Positions 43,117 to 52,372 are shown, numbered from the stretch's first letter. The stretch: 64,000 nucleotides of DNA from Chryseobacterium gleum (GCA_945897565.1 CAMDFN010000002.1:62001-126000), one strand, 5' to 3'. The notes: generated by a model from the sequence alone, not told the origin. Translations and numbers: made by a program.

Positions 43117-45258
43117 ATGAAACAACTATTCATTGCCGCAATTTTAATGCTTTTCACTGCATCGGTAAGCTTTTCACAAACCGCTACTGATCCAAAATTT
43201 GTACGTGAAGCAAACGAAGTCTTTATTTCTGGTAACTACTTTGAAGCCATCAACGTTTGTCAAGATGCCTATAAAAAACTTGGCGCACGAGGTTCTTTGC
43301 GTCAAAAAGGCGAAATGGCCTTCAAAATTGCTGAGTCATACCGCGCATTAGAAATTTTTGACAAAGCCAACGATTGGTATGGCACCTGCATTGAGCTTAA
43401 ATATTTTGATGTTGTCCCAGAAGTTTATTACTTCAAAGGCGACATGCAGCGCATGATGAAAGACTTTGACAACGCTATCAAAAGCTACCGCGAATACAAG
43501 CGCATTGCCCCAAAGTCACGTACAAAAGAGGTAGACGACGCCATTATGGCTTGTGAAAAATATAAAGACTTCGATGAGTTTGAAACGTCGAGATTGGTCA
43601 TTAAATCCGAAGTCAAAATCAATACCAAGCAAATGGATATGGCGCCATCTTTTATGGATAAAAAAGGTAAAGTCATTGTTTTTAGTTCTTCCCGTGACGA
43701 AAGTACTGGCGCAAAACGCGACCCTATTTCTGGTGAAAAATACATGGACTTGTATGTTGCAGAGTACGACGTCAATGGCAATCCAACAAATGTAAAGTCT
43801 CTTGACACCAAAGGTGTTGTCAACACCACGCAAAATGAAGGTTCAGCTACTTTCGATGCAAAGCGCAAAAACATTTACTTCACGCGTTGCCCCAACGCAG
43901 AAAAAATGGATTTAGGTTGTGAAATCTGGACAGCAGTCATGAACGGCGAAGATTTCGACGATCCGCGCAAAATTACTTTGACCATCTCTGATACCATTTC
44001 TGTTGGGCATCCATGCTTGTCTGCAGACGACCAAATGCTCATTTTTGCTTCCGACATGAAGCAAAGCCCTAACGGTGAAAAATCTTATGGTGGCCGCGAC
44101 CTCTGGTATGTCAATTTTGACAAGCGCACCAAAATGTGGGATTCCATTCCGCACAACATGGGCGCTATGTTCAATACTGCAGGCAACGAACTATTCCCAT
44201 CTATCGGTCCGAACGGGCAATTGTATTTTGCTTCAGACGGCTTACCAGGCATTGGTGGTCTAGACCTCTTTGTTGCAGAGCAAGTAGCCGGAGAAAACAA
44301 ATGGACCGGCACAAAGAACATGGGTTATCCTTTCAATTCACAAGGCAATGACTACGCTATGTCTGATTTCGATGGTAAATCTGGCTTCTTTACCTCCGAA
44401 CGCAAAACCACTAGCAACCAAGAATATGCCCCAGACATCTGGAGCTTCTCTACACCTCCAAACCTATTCGATTTGCGCGTTACGGTCTATGAGTCAGGTA
44501 AAAAATCTAAAAAATTAGCCGGCGCAAAAGTTTACGTTACTGTTTCCGATGGCACAAGCTGGGAAGGCGTTACCGATGCAAAAGGTAAAATCATATGGAA
44601 AGAGCGTCCAGACAAAAAAGGCCGTTATATCCTCACCGGTAAAGAATACACCCTCAAAGCGGAGAAAGAAGGCTTCTACGAAGACAAAAAAGGAGCAAAA
44701 ATCTCAACTTTAGGAATGGACCAAAGCCAAAGTTTCTTAATTGAGATGCCTTTGCTACCAGTTGGCATCATTCGTACGCCAGAAATCCGTTATGTATTTG
44801 ACCAATGGACGTTCATCAACGACGCTACTTGTATGTCTCTAGACTCCTTGAAGTTTTTAGATAGTATGCTCAAAGAATATCCTAACATCACAATTGACCT
44901 CTTTTCACACACCGATGCACGCGGTGGCGACGTCCGCAACCAAATGCTCTCTGAAAACCGCGCAAAAGCGGTTTACAAGCACTTGGTAGAAACATGTGGT
45001 ATTGACGCGCGTCGTATTCGCCCTGTTGGTCGTGGAGAGTCTGAACCCGCTACATGGGTAGACGAAAGCGGCAAAACTGTTGTGCTCACTCCCGACTACA
45101 TCGACCAATTCAAGTCCAGCGATAAAGCGAAATTTGAAATGCTTCATACCATTAACCGCCGCACCACCGCTAAGATCACTAGCACTACTTTTGATCCCAA
45201 CACGGCACCTCCGGCAGATCCAGAATACCGCAAGTTTAAACAACTTCCAAGATTATAA
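43117..45258 (+). CDS. PorE-like T9SS component: TPR, propeller, OmpA
   Basis: A 713-residue protein with a signal peptide (1-20). In order: TPR repeats (about 25-150, NYFEAINVCQDAYKKLG and MKDFDNAIKSYREYK), WD40-like PD40 propeller blades (about 165-445), a carboxypeptidase-regulatory-like domain (about 450-545) and an OmpA-like peptidoglycan-binding domain (about 555-680, LFSHTDARGGDVRN). This is the arrangement of PorE, a T9SS component in Porphyromonas gingivalis. PorE is a lipoprotein there; here I see an ordinary signal peptide. It is a single gene followed by a terminator, so the T9SS role rests on domain order. Confidence 0.82.
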   Translation: MKQLFIAAILMLFTASVSFSQTATDPKFVREANEVFISGNYFEAINVCQDAYKKLGARGSLRQKGEMAFKIAESYRALEIFDKANDWYGTCIELKYFDVVPEVYYFKGDMQRMMKDFDNAIKSYREYKRIAPKSRTKEVDDAIMACEKYKDFDEFETSRLVIKSEVKINTKQMDMAPSFMDKKGKVIVFSSSRDESTGAKRDPISGEKYMDLYVAEYDVNGNPTNVKSLDTKGVVNTTQNEGSATFDAKRKNIYFTRCPNAEKMDLGCEIWTAVMNGEDFDDPRKITLTISDTISVGHPCLSADDQMLIFASDMKQSPNGEKSYGGRDLWYVNFDKRTKMWDSIPHNMGAMFNTAGNELFPSIGPNGQLYFASDGLPGIGGLDLFVAEQVAGENKWTGTKNMGYPFNSQGNDYAMSDFDGKSGFFTSERKTTSNQEYAPDIWSFSTPPNLFDLRVTVYESGKKSKKLAGAKVYVTVSDGTSWEGVTDAKGKIIWKERPDKKGRYILTGKEYTLKAEKEGFYEDKKGAKISTLGMDQSQSFLIEMPLLPVGIIRTPEIRYVFDQWTFINDATCMSLDSLKFLDSMLKEYPNITIDLFSHTDARGGDVRNQMLSENRAKAVYKHLVETCGIDARRIRPVGRGESEPATWVDESGKTVVLTPDYIDQFKSSDKAKFEMLHTINRRTTAKITSTTFDPNTAPPADPEYRKFKQLPRL

Positions 45259-45262
45259 AAAG

Positions 45263-45290
45263 AAAGGCGTCGGAAGGCGCCTTTTGTTTT
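45263..45290 (+). terminator. Probable terminator of the PorE-like gene
   Basis: A stem AAAGGCG with its complement around an eight-base loop, followed by TTTTGTTTT. It ends just before the PspC-like gene starts at 45296, so that gene needs read-through or its own promoter. Confidence 0.7.
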
Positions 45291-45295
45291 GAGCC

Positions 45296-45535
45296 ATGAG
45301 ACGCCTTTTACAAAAAATAGTATTCTTCTTCGAGCTACAGTCATTTGGCGTATGCGAATGGTGGGCTCGTCGTTTAGGCATTCGCACCAATAAAGTGAGG
45401 CTTGGTTTTATTTACCTAAGTTTTATTGGCTTAGGCTCTCCGGTCTTACTCTATCTTATCATGGCTTGGATCCTCGAGCACAAGCACTATTTTAAGTTTC
45501 AAGCCAAGCGCAAACAATCTATTTGGGATTTATGA
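45296..45535 (+). CDS. PspC-domain membrane protein
   Basis: A 79-residue protein with a membrane region (about 36-65). The sequence GVCEWWARRLGIRTNKVRLGFIYLS and the closing LLYLIMAWILE match the PspC domain (GVCGGLAEYFGI...VRL...LYLI), known from phage-shock envelope stress systems. It is shorter than usual and lacks further domains. It starts six bases after a terminator and overlaps the next gene by four bases (ATGA). Confidence 0.8.
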   Translation: MRRLLQKIVFFFELQSFGVCEWWARRLGIRTNKVRLGFIYLSFIGLGSPVLLYLIMAWILEHKHYFKFQAKRKQSIWDL

Positions 45536-46413
45536 AATTATTGATCACCGGAAGTAATGGCCTCCTGGGCCAAAAACTTATCGATTTATGTGTGGCCAAG
45601 CAAATTGAATTTCTAGCTACATCAAGTGGCGCCAATCGCTATTCAGTTTGTCCTATTCATCAGTACAGAACACTCGATATTACCGATGAGCAAAACATTC
45701 AAGAGGTACTAGAAAGCTACCAGCCCACGCATGTGATTCATACTGCGGCCATGACCAACGTGGATCAGTGCGAGTTGCAGCCCGAGGCTTGCGATTTAAT
45801 CAATCGTCAGGCTGTATTTATGCTTGCAAAATATTGTCAATTGCACCACATTCATTTGCAATTGCTCTCTACAGATTTTGTTTTTGATGGCCAAGACGGT
45901 CCTTATGTTGAAACTGACGCGCCAAATCCATTGAGTGTATATGCGCGCTCCAAAGTGGAAGCTGAAAAAATACTGCAACAAACAGAAGCGCTGAGCTACT
46001 CCATTGTTCGAACCATCATTGTCTATGGCCAAGGCGAACAACTTTCGAGATCTAATTTGATCTTATGGGCAAAAGAAGCGTTGCTAAAGGGCAGCCCTTT
46101 GCAAATAGTAAACGATCAGTTCCGGGCGCCAACATGGGCAGACGACCTCGCTTGGGCTTGTGTGCGCATCTGTGAACTCAGTCAGGTTGGTATTTTTCAT
46201 ATCGCCGGGCCAGAGGTGCTGTCTATTTACGATATCGTGGCACGCGTTGCGGCGTTTTACAAGCTCCCCATGACACAAGTTAGTCAACTCAGTAGCGACA
46301 CCCTACAGCAGCCCGCTAAACGCCCGCCTCGCACTGGGTTTGTGCTCGATAAAGCCCACGACGTTTTAGGCTATCGACCGCATACACTCGAGCAAACTTT
46401 TGCGCTTTTGTAA
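45532..46413 (+). CDS. RmlD-like sugar nucleotide reductase
   Basis: A 293-residue cytoplasmic short-chain dehydrogenase. It has the NAD(P) motif ITGSNGLLGQ (about 4-13), LSTDFVFDG, and the catalytic Y-x-x-x-K in YARSKVEAEK. This matches dTDP-4-dehydrorhamnose reductase (RmlD) and close SDR relatives. There is no rml cluster beside it, so the exact substrate is uncertain. The start overlaps the PspC-like stop; an earlier start at 45523 would add three residues. Confidence 0.87.
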   Translation: MKLLITGSNGLLGQKLIDLCVAKQIEFLATSSGANRYSVCPIHQYRTLDITDEQNIQEVLESYQPTHVIHTAAMTNVDQCELQPEACDLINRQAVFMLAKYCQLHHIHLQLLSTDFVFDGQDGPYVETDAPNPLSVYARSKVEAEKILQQTEALSYSIVRTIIVYGQGEQLSRSNLILWAKEALLKGSPLQIVNDQFRAPTWADDLAWACVRICELSQVGIFHIAGPEVLSIYDIVARVAAFYKLPMTQVSQLSSDTLQQPAKRPPRTGFVLDKAHDVLGYRPHTLEQTFALL

Positions 46414-46427
46414 TTGAGAAAAAAATT

Positions 46428-46435
46428 TATCTTTA
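46428..46435 (+). promoter_or_regulatory. -7 box of the amino acid permease genes
   Basis: TATCTTTA, 20 bases before the ATG at 46456. It would start the two-permease transcript. Confidence 0.4.
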
Positions 46436-46455
46436 CCTACCTAAAAAAATAGAAT

Positions 46456-47967
46456 ATGAGTATTTGGAGAAAAAAACCGGTAAGTCACTTTCAACGTGAC
46501 ATGAAAAAAAATGACCTCAACCGTGTTTTGACCCGTTGGGGTCTTACTTCATTAGGAATTGGCGCTATTATCGGTGGAGGTATCTTTACCTTAACCGGAA
46601 TTGCTGCCCATGATCACGCTGGCCCTGCATTGGCTTTGTCTTTTGTAATTGCCGGGGTAGGTTGCTTATTTGCTTCACTTTGTTATGCTGAATTTGCCTC
46701 AATTTTGCCTGTTGAGGGTTCGGCCTATGCCTATTCCTATGGCACCATGGGTGAGCTTTTCGCATGGATTATCGGTTGGAATCTGATTTTGGAATACATG
46801 ATGGGCGCTACCACTGTGGCAGTGGCCTGGAGTGGGTATTTTGAAAAATTGCTGCATCAATTTGATATACATCCGCCAATGTGGCTGATGAACGACGCTA
46901 TAACTGCAGCCGAAAAAGCACATGAAGCAGGTATTGCCAAGCCAGAATTTGCTTTTAATTTACCGGCCTTTCTGATCACTTGGGTTGTAACAGCGATTTT
47001 GATTAAAGGCATTAAGGAAGCCGCTAAAACCAATAACCTTATTGTGATCCTGAAGGTAGCGGTAGTATTGTTTGTGATCTTTGTAGGCTTCTTCTACATT
47101 GATACGGATAACTACGTACCTTTTATCCCTGAAACCGTCCATAATCCTGATGGCTCTTCTTCTTTTGGTTGGTCTGGTGTGGTAACCGCCGCTACCATCG
47201 TCTTCTTTGCTTACATTGGTTTTGACGCTGTTTCTACACAGGCAGGTGAAGCGATCAATCCGAAAAAAGATGTCCCATTTGCCATCATCATGTCTTTGGT
47301 TATCTGTACGGTATTGTATATTATTGTTTCATTGGTCTTAACAGGAATGGTTCCATACAACGAACTCGACATCAAAGCACCGGTTGCTTCGGCCTTCGAG
47401 GGCATCGGTATGCCATGGGCCACAACGCTCATTACCATCGCAGCAGTAGCCGGTCTTACGTCAGTTATGTTGGTCATGATGCTTGGTCAAACGCGTATAT
47501 TTCTCGGCATGGCCAAAGATGGTTTGCTGCCATTCAATATTTTTGGAAAAATTCATGAAACCTACAAAACACCACTCAGAAGTACCATTTTAGTAGGTGC
47601 TGTTGTTTCAATTGTTGCCGCTACAACACCAATCGATAAAGTCTCTGAAATGTGTTCTATGGGCACGCTCCTTGCCTTTGCCATGATTTCAATTGCAGTT
47701 TTGATCATGCGTATTCGCCAACCAGAATTGGAGCGTCCCTTCAAAACGCCAGCGGTTTGGTTTGTAGCTATCGCAGGTGCAACTTTTAACTTCGGTTTGA
47801 TGTATTTTGTGCGTCCTGATACCTGGGTGGCATTCATTGTTTGGTCTACACTTGGCCTTATTGTCTACTTCTTGTATTCTCGCAAGCACAGCAACCTCAA
47901 TAACTACGCGTTTGAAGAATCGCTCAAAGGTCATGATGCGGTTGTGAATGCTTCAGAAGAAGATTAA
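46456..47967 (+). CDS. APC-family amino acid permease, cationic type
   Basis: A 503-residue inner-membrane protein with about 12-14 spans. The first spans have IGAIIGGGIFTLTGIAAHDHAGPALALSF-type sequence and the fifth region has IGFDAVSTQAGEAINPKKDVPFA, marks of the cationic amino acid transporter branch of APC. The substrate is not certain. A second permease starts at its stop codon (TAATG), so the two are coupled. Confidence 0.92.
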   Translation: MSIWRKKPVSHFQRDMKKNDLNRVLTRWGLTSLGIGAIIGGGIFTLTGIAAHDHAGPALALSFVIAGVGCLFASLCYAEFASILPVEGSAYAYSYGTMGELFAWIIGWNLILEYMMGATTVAVAWSGYFEKLLHQFDIHPPMWLMNDAITAAEKAHEAGIAKPEFAFNLPAFLITWVVTAILIKGIKEAAKTNNLIVILKVAVVLFVIFVGFFYIDTDNYVPFIPETVHNPDGSSSFGWSGVVTAATIVFFAYIGFDAVSTQAGEAINPKKDVPFAIIMSLVICTVLYIIVSLVLTGMVPYNELDIKAPVASAFEGIGMPWATTLITIAAVAGLTSVMLVMMLGQTRIFLGMAKDGLLPFNIFGKIHETYKTPLRSTILVGAVVSIVAATTPIDKVSEMCSMGTLLAFAMISIAVLIMRIRQPELERPFKTPAVWFVAIAGATFNFGLMYFVRPDTWVAFIVWSTLGLIVYFLYSRKHSNLNNYAFEESLKGHDAVVNASEED

Positions 47968-49412
47968 TGCAACCCGACACTAAAAAATCATTAGGCCTAC
48001 TCGATGCCACCCTATTGGTGTCGGGCTCAATGATCGGTTCAGGTATTTTCATTGTTTCAACACTCATGCTGCGCGATATTGGGTCGCCCGCTTGGTTGTT
48101 GGTGTTGTGGGTGCTTACTGGCCTGATCACTGTTTTTGCAGCTTTGAGCTACGGTGAACTCGCGGGCATGATGCCAAATGCGGGCGGGCAGTATGTGTAT
48201 ATCCAACGCGCTTATGGCAAAATGGCTTCGTTTCTTTACGGCTGGACGGTTTTTACAGTCATTCAGACGGGCGTTATTGCGGCTGTGGCTGTGGCTTTTG
48301 CCAAATACACGGCAGTCTTCTTTCCAGAGCTCAATCAAGTCATTTTAGAAACACCTCTAGTGACAATGACTTGGGCGCAAGTCTTAGCCATTGCATCGGT
48401 GGTGTTTTTAACCTATTCGAATTCAAGAGGTGTCCAAAACGGTAGAATAATTCAGTTTGTTTTTACTTTCGCTAAGCTTTTTGCATTGGGAGCCTTGATT
48501 GTTTTAGGTATTTACATAGGCCTTAAAACGGATGTTTTTGCACTCAATTTTACCGATGCCTGGACAGCAACCAAAACGGTGGTTTCGAATGGAGGAGACA
48601 AAGTTTTTCAGATACCGCTTACTGGTTGGGCGCTCGTGGGTGCATTGGGCGCCACCATTATCAACTCATTGTTTTCTGCCGATGCCTGGAACAACGTTAC
48701 GTTTATCGCAGGCGAAATCAAAGACCCCAAAAAGAACATCCCCAAGAGTTTGTTTTTTGGGACATTGATTGTAACACTCATTTATATTTTAGCCAACATC
48801 GCTTACCTCGCTTTGTTGCCGATCAACGGCAGTCCGGACGGGCTCAATCCAATTGATCAAGGGATGCTTTTTGCCAGTAATGACCGCGTAGGTGCTTCGG
48901 CAGCTTATGTCATTTTTGGCGACGCTGGTATTCTATTGATGGCAGGCCTCATTATGGTCTCGACTTTTGGCTGCAACAACGGGCTTGTATTGGCGGGTTC
49001 GCGTTTGTTTTATGCGATGTCAAAAGACGGCTTGTTTTTCAAAAGCGCAGCGCAACTCAATTCAAATGGTGTGCCTTCACGTGCGCTCTGGATCCAATGT
49101 GCCTGGGCAAGCGTGCTGTGCCTTTCAGGCAAATACGGAGATTTATTGACCTACAGTACTTTCGCCAGTTTGTTGTTTTACATCCTGACCATCTACGGCA
49201 TTTTCCGCTTGCGCAAATTAGAACCTGATACACCTCGCCCATACAAGGCTTGGGGTTATCCGTATATCCCTGCCTTATATATCATCCTCACACTTGCCAT
49301 CTGCATTGACCTCTTGATTTACGATTTTCGCAATGCAGGTATGGGTCTGTTTATTGTGCTGCTCGGTATTCCGGTATATTACTTAATCGAATCGAAAAGA
49401 AAGGCTGCTTAG
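47967..49412 (+). CDS. APC-family amino acid permease, L-type
   Basis: A 481-residue inner-membrane protein with about 12 spans. The N-terminus has SGSMIGSGIFIVSTLMLRDIGSP and the middle DAWNNVTFIAGEIKDPKKNIP, as in the L-type (LAT/SteT) branch of APC. Such transporters often exchange amino acids. It is a diverged partner of the cationic-type gene upstream and is translated from an overlapping start. The two could form an uptake-exchange pair (inference). Confidence 0.92.
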   Translation: MQPDTKKSLGLLDATLLVSGSMIGSGIFIVSTLMLRDIGSPAWLLVLWVLTGLITVFAALSYGELAGMMPNAGGQYVYIQRAYGKMASFLYGWTVFTVIQTGVIAAVAVAFAKYTAVFFPELNQVILETPLVTMTWAQVLAIASVVFLTYSNSRGVQNGRIIQFVFTFAKLFALGALIVLGIYIGLKTDVFALNFTDAWTATKTVVSNGGDKVFQIPLTGWALVGALGATIINSLFSADAWNNVTFIAGEIKDPKKNIPKSLFFGTLIVTLIYILANIAYLALLPINGSPDGLNPIDQGMLFASNDRVGASAAYVIFGDAGILLMAGLIMVSTFGCNNGLVLAGSRLFYAMSKDGLFFKSAAQLNSNGVPSRALWIQCAWASVLCLSGKYGDLLTYSTFASLLFYILTIYGIFRLRKLEPDTPRPYKAWGYPYIPALYIILTLAICIDLLIYDFRNAGMGLFIVLLGIPVYYLIESKRKAA

Positions 49413-49446
49413 CCAATATTTCTGGTGCTCAATCGTTGAGCGTTCC

Positions 49447-50331
49447 ATGAAAAAACCTTTTGTGATCTTCTCCAAACGTTTAGAGCGCGGCACCATTCTC
49501 TGGTTGTTGGTATGTATTTTTGTCATTTTTGTTCCTAGACTCGAGGCTTATTTTATGCCGTCTGATCTTTCCTATGAGTGGACGCATACGCAAGAACGCA
49601 AAGTCAAACATATATTTACCGAGCGAAACGCCGCTTCTCAAGACTATTCAGGGCGTTTTAAACCACTTTGGAAGCAATGCGCTCCCGAAGCACTCAACGC
49701 TGCAGATTGGCAACGTTTAGGGCTTAGTTCTAAACAAGCGTCGTCAATGTTGCGTTACCGAGATAAGTATGGTTTTCATTCAATTGAACAGATGCAACAC
49801 ATACGCGTTTTACCACCGGCCTTGCTCAATTTAATTTCAGATTCGTTGCGCTTTCAACAGCCATTTGGCAACACCTCCACTAAGAATATAGAAGGAAAAG
49901 CAAAAGAGACCTCAAGTGTTCTTCTTGAAAAGAAAATTCAGAAATTAGACCTCAATTCTGCAACCACAGGAATGTTAGTGGCCTTGCCGGGTGTGGGTGA
50001 ATATACAGCAGTAAAAATCATAGCTTATCGCGAGCGTTTAGGTGGTTTTTTGTCTTTGGATCAACTTCAGGAAATTCAGGGTCTCAAGCCAGAAATACTG
50101 CAAAAGCTTTTGCCCTATTTGGAACTCGAACAAGGCGTGAAACGCATTTCAATCAATGAGGTCCCGTACGAACTGCTCAAGTTACATCCATATCTAACTT
50201 GGAATCAGGCCAATTCCATTATCAAAATGCGCAAACAACGCGGTCAGTTTAAAGACCTAGTGGAGCTCAAAGAATCGGTATTAATTGACGAGGAGACATA
50301 CAAAAGACTTTTACCTTATGTATCTTTGTGA
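49447..50331 (+). CDS. Membrane-anchored helix-hairpin-helix protein
   Basis: A 294-residue protein with one N-terminal span (about 18-35) and three helix-hairpin-helix units: about 75-135, 165-225 (LNSATTGMLVALPGVGEYTAVKIIAYRE) and 235-292. The second unit resembles ComEA, the periplasmic DNA receptor of natural competence, and the others are diverged copies. DNA binding outside the inner membrane is thus likely. The end of this gene contains the apt promoter box. It is longer than a standard ComEA. Confidence 0.85.
   Translation: MKKPFVIFSKRLERGTILWLLVCIFVIFVPRLEAYFMPSDLSYEWTHTQERKVKHIFTERNAASQDYSGRFKPLWKQCAPEALNAADWQRLGLSSKQASSMLRYRDKYGFHSIEQMQHIRVLPPALLNLISDSLRFQQPFGNTSTKNIEGKAKETSSVLLEKKIQKLDLNSATTGMLVALPGVGEYTAVKIIAYRERLGGFLSLDQLQEIQGLKPEILQKLLPYLELEQGVKRISINEVPYELLKLHPYLTWNQANSIIKMRKQRGQFKDLVELKESVLIDEETYKRLLPYVSL
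50321..50328 (+). promoter_or_regulatory. -7 box of apt, four bases from the ATG
   Basis: TATCTTTG lies inside the last codons of the HhH gene and is followed by TGAT and the ATG at 50333. It predicts a leaderless apt mRNA independent of the upstream gene. Confidence 0.6.
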
Positions 50332-50332
50332 T

Positions 50333-50863
50333 ATGACTATTCACGAACAACTCAAAGCGGTTATCCGCGATGTGCCCGATTTTCCAAAACCGGGTATCCT
50401 CTTTAAGGATATTTCAACCATCATGCTCAGTCCGGAAGTTTCAAATGCCGTATTGGATCATTTAGCAGCACAATACAAATACGCGGGTCTCGATGCCATT
50501 GCAGGTATTGAAAGCCGCGGTTTTCTTTTTGGCTATCCTTTGGCCATGCGTTTGGGCCTTCCGTTTGTACTCATTCGCAAAGAAGGCAAGCTTCCTTATG
50601 ACAAAATCAAGCATGCTTATGAACTCGAATATGGCTCAGCGGTCATTGAAATACATACCGATGCTATTCAAGCTGGGCAGCGCATCCTGATTCATGACGA
50701 CCTGCTCGCCACCGGTGGTTCTGCAGCGGCAGCGGCTACGCTTATTGAAAAGTGCGGTGGAGTAGTGGCCGGTTTTGACTTTTTAGTAGCACTTGATTAT
50801 TTAAATGGTACAGAGCACCTTGCTGCGTTTAGCGAGCAAATCAATGCCATAGTGCACTATTAA
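50333..50863 (+). CDS. apt: Adenine phosphoribosyltransferase
   Basis: Salvages adenine with PRPP to form AMP in the cytoplasm. The 176-residue protein has DVPDFPKPGILFKDIS near the N-terminus, the GIESRGFLFG loop and the PRPP motif ILIHDDLLATGGSAAAA. ATG 50333 is chosen because the -7 box ends four bases before it; the frame stays open upstream into the HhH gene. Length matches the family. Confidence 0.96.
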   Translation: MTIHEQLKAVIRDVPDFPKPGILFKDISTIMLSPEVSNAVLDHLAAQYKYAGLDAIAGIESRGFLFGYPLAMRLGLPFVLIRKEGKLPYDKIKHAYELEYGSAVIEIHTDAIQAGQRILIHDDLLATGGSAAAAATLIEKCGGVVAGFDFLVALDYLNGTEHLAAFSEQINAIVHY

Positions 50864-50900
50864 CTATACAATATGGCCTGACCCCATTACTCCAAATTTC

Positions 50901-50926
50901 ATCAATCAACAACATCAATCAACAAC
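50901..50926 (+). repeat. Tandem 13-base duplication before an ATG
   Basis: ATCAATCAACAAC occurs twice back to back (50901-50913 and 50914-50926) and the second copy touches the acyl-CoA dehydrogenase ATG. The stretch has no G, so it should be unstructured in mRNA, which would aid initiation without a Shine-Dalgarno site. Confidence 0.75.
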
Positions 50927-52066
50927 ATGAGTAACTATTTTACAGAACAGCAGCAGCTCCTGGCCCAAATGGTCAGGGACTTCGCTGAGCGAGAAATTCG
51001 CCCCCAAATGAAGCACTGGGACGACCACGAAATCTTTCCTATCGAGGTCATGAAAAAAATGGGCGAGCTCGGCTTGCTTGGCATTTTTATTCCAGAACAA
51101 TACGGTGGTTCTGGCTTTGGCTACAACGCATACGCCACCGTTTTAATGGAACTTGGAAAAGTTTGTGGTGGTATAGGGTTGAGTGTAGCTGCGCACAACT
51201 CTTTGTGCACAGGCCATATCTATTACCATGGTTCCGAGGCGCAAAAACAAAAATACTTACCCAAATTAGCCAGCGGCGAATGGATAGGCGCATGGGGGCT
51301 CACCGAAGCCAATACCGGCTCGGACGCCATGCGCATGAAAGCCACTGCGGTTTTTGATGGCGATCATTGGGTCTTGAACGGATCCAAAAACTGGATCACG
51401 CATGGGCTTTCTGGTGACGTAGCTGTTGTACTTATTCGTACAGGCGAACTGCTCGACAGCAAAGGCATCACCGCCTTTATTGTGGAGAAGGGTACACCTG
51501 GCTATTCAGCCGTCAAAATCAAAGACAAACTTGGTGTGCGCGCAAGTGAAACAGCCGAGCTCATTTTTGACAACGTGCGCCTGCCAAAAGAAAACGTGAT
51601 AGGCGAGGTGGGGCAAGGTTTTGCACAAGCCATGCAAATTCTCGATGGTGGACGAATTTCAATTGCTTCTTTGAGCTGCGGAATTGCCAGAGGCGCATTT
51701 GAAGCATCTGTAAAATACGCTAAAGAACGCGAGCAATTTGGCCAACCCATTGCTCATTTTCAAGCCATCGGTTTTAAATTAGCCGATATGGCCACCCAAT
51801 TAGAGGCTGCTGAGCTCCTTACTTTTCAGGCAGCAGCTAGAAAAGACGCCAAGCAATCCGTTACCAAAGAAGGCGCTTTTGCCAAATACTTTGCCTCAGA
51901 GGTTTCGGTCAAGTGTGGCAATGAGGCTGTTCAAATCATGGGAGGGTATGGCTACACCAAAGAGTACCCAGCCGAGAAATTTCTCCGCGATTCAAAACTC
52001 ATGACCATTGGTGAGGGCACTTCTGAAATTCAAAAGTTGGTTATTTCTAGAGAAATATTGAAATAA
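50927..52066 (+). CDS. Acyl-CoA dehydrogenase
   Basis: A 379-residue flavoenzyme that introduces the 2,3-double bond in acyl-CoA during fatty acid or branched-chain breakdown. The sequence has the FAD-binding [19 protein letters not shown] region, and the C-terminal [19 protein letters not shown] and GEGTSEIQK motifs; the catalytic glutamate is expected in the region of KEYPAE. The exact chain-length preference is not readable. It is a single gene behind a tandem repeat; no electron-transfer flavoprotein genes are nearby. Confidence 0.93.
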   Translation: MSNYFTEQQQLLAQMVRDFAEREIRPQMKHWDDHEIFPIEVMKKMGELGLLGIFIPEQYGGSGFGYNAYATVLMELGKVCGGIGLSVAAHNSLCTGHIYYHGSEAQKQKYLPKLASGEWIGAWGLTEANTGSDAMRMKATAVFDGDHWVLNGSKNWITHGLSGDVAVVLIRTGELLDSKGITAFIVEKGTPGYSAVKIKDKLGVRASETAELIFDNVRLPKENVIGEVGQGFAQAMQILDGGRISIASLSCGIARGAFEASVKYAKEREQFGQPIAHFQAIGFKLADMATQLEAAELLTFQAAARKDAKQSVTKEGAFAKYFASEVSVKCGNEAVQIMGGYGYTKEYPAEKFLRDSKLMTIGEGTSEIQKLVISREILK

Positions 52067-52091
52067 TTTTTGTAGAATTGAATTTCTCTCG

Positions 52092-52099
52092 TATCTTTG
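52092..52099 (+). promoter_or_regulatory. -7 box of rpsU
   Basis: TATCTTTG, 33 bases before the rpsU ATG. The leader between them (AAAGAAATTAAAG near the ATG) has no GGAGG-like sequence. Confidence 0.6.
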
Positions 52100-52132
52100 C
52101 GACCCTAAGTCAAAACAAAGAAATTAAAGCAT

Positions 52133-52324
52133 ATGTTGATCATTCCAATTAAAGAAGGCGAGAACATCGAACGCGCATTGAAGAAGTACAAGAAGAAGTA
52201 CGAGAAAACAAATGTGATGAAACAATTGCGTGCGCGCAAAGAATTCGTGAAGCCATCAATCTCTCGACGTCAGGAAGTCATCCGTGCTGCTTACAAGCAA
52301 AGAATGCAAAGTCAGCAACTGTAA
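52133..52324 (+). CDS. rpsU: 30S ribosomal protein bS21
   Basis: A 63-residue basic ribosomal protein. MLIIPIKEGENIERALKKYKKK and QLRARKEFVKPSISRRQ match Bacteroidota bS21. In this phylum bS21 sits at the 3' end of 16S rRNA and, with bS18 and bS6, hides the anti-Shine-Dalgarno sequence. A strong Shine-Dalgarno site before rpsU has been reported for some members and linked to autoregulation; I see none here. A TTCG-loop terminator follows. Confidence 0.95.
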   Translation: MLIIPIKEGENIERALKKYKKKYEKTNVMKQLRARKEFVKPSISRRQEVIRAAYKQRMQSQQL

Positions 52325-52348
52325 CCATTTGCTACAAAATACGTATGG

Positions 52349-52372
52349 AAAGGAGCTTCGGCTCCTTTTTTT
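52349..52372 (+). terminator. rpsU terminator touching the next start codon
   Basis: An eight-pair stem AAAGGAGC with its complement around TTCG, then a T-run. The ATG of the recombinase gene begins at 52373, directly after the run. The hairpin therefore ends rpsU mRNA and may block or time the next gene. Confidence 0.93.
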
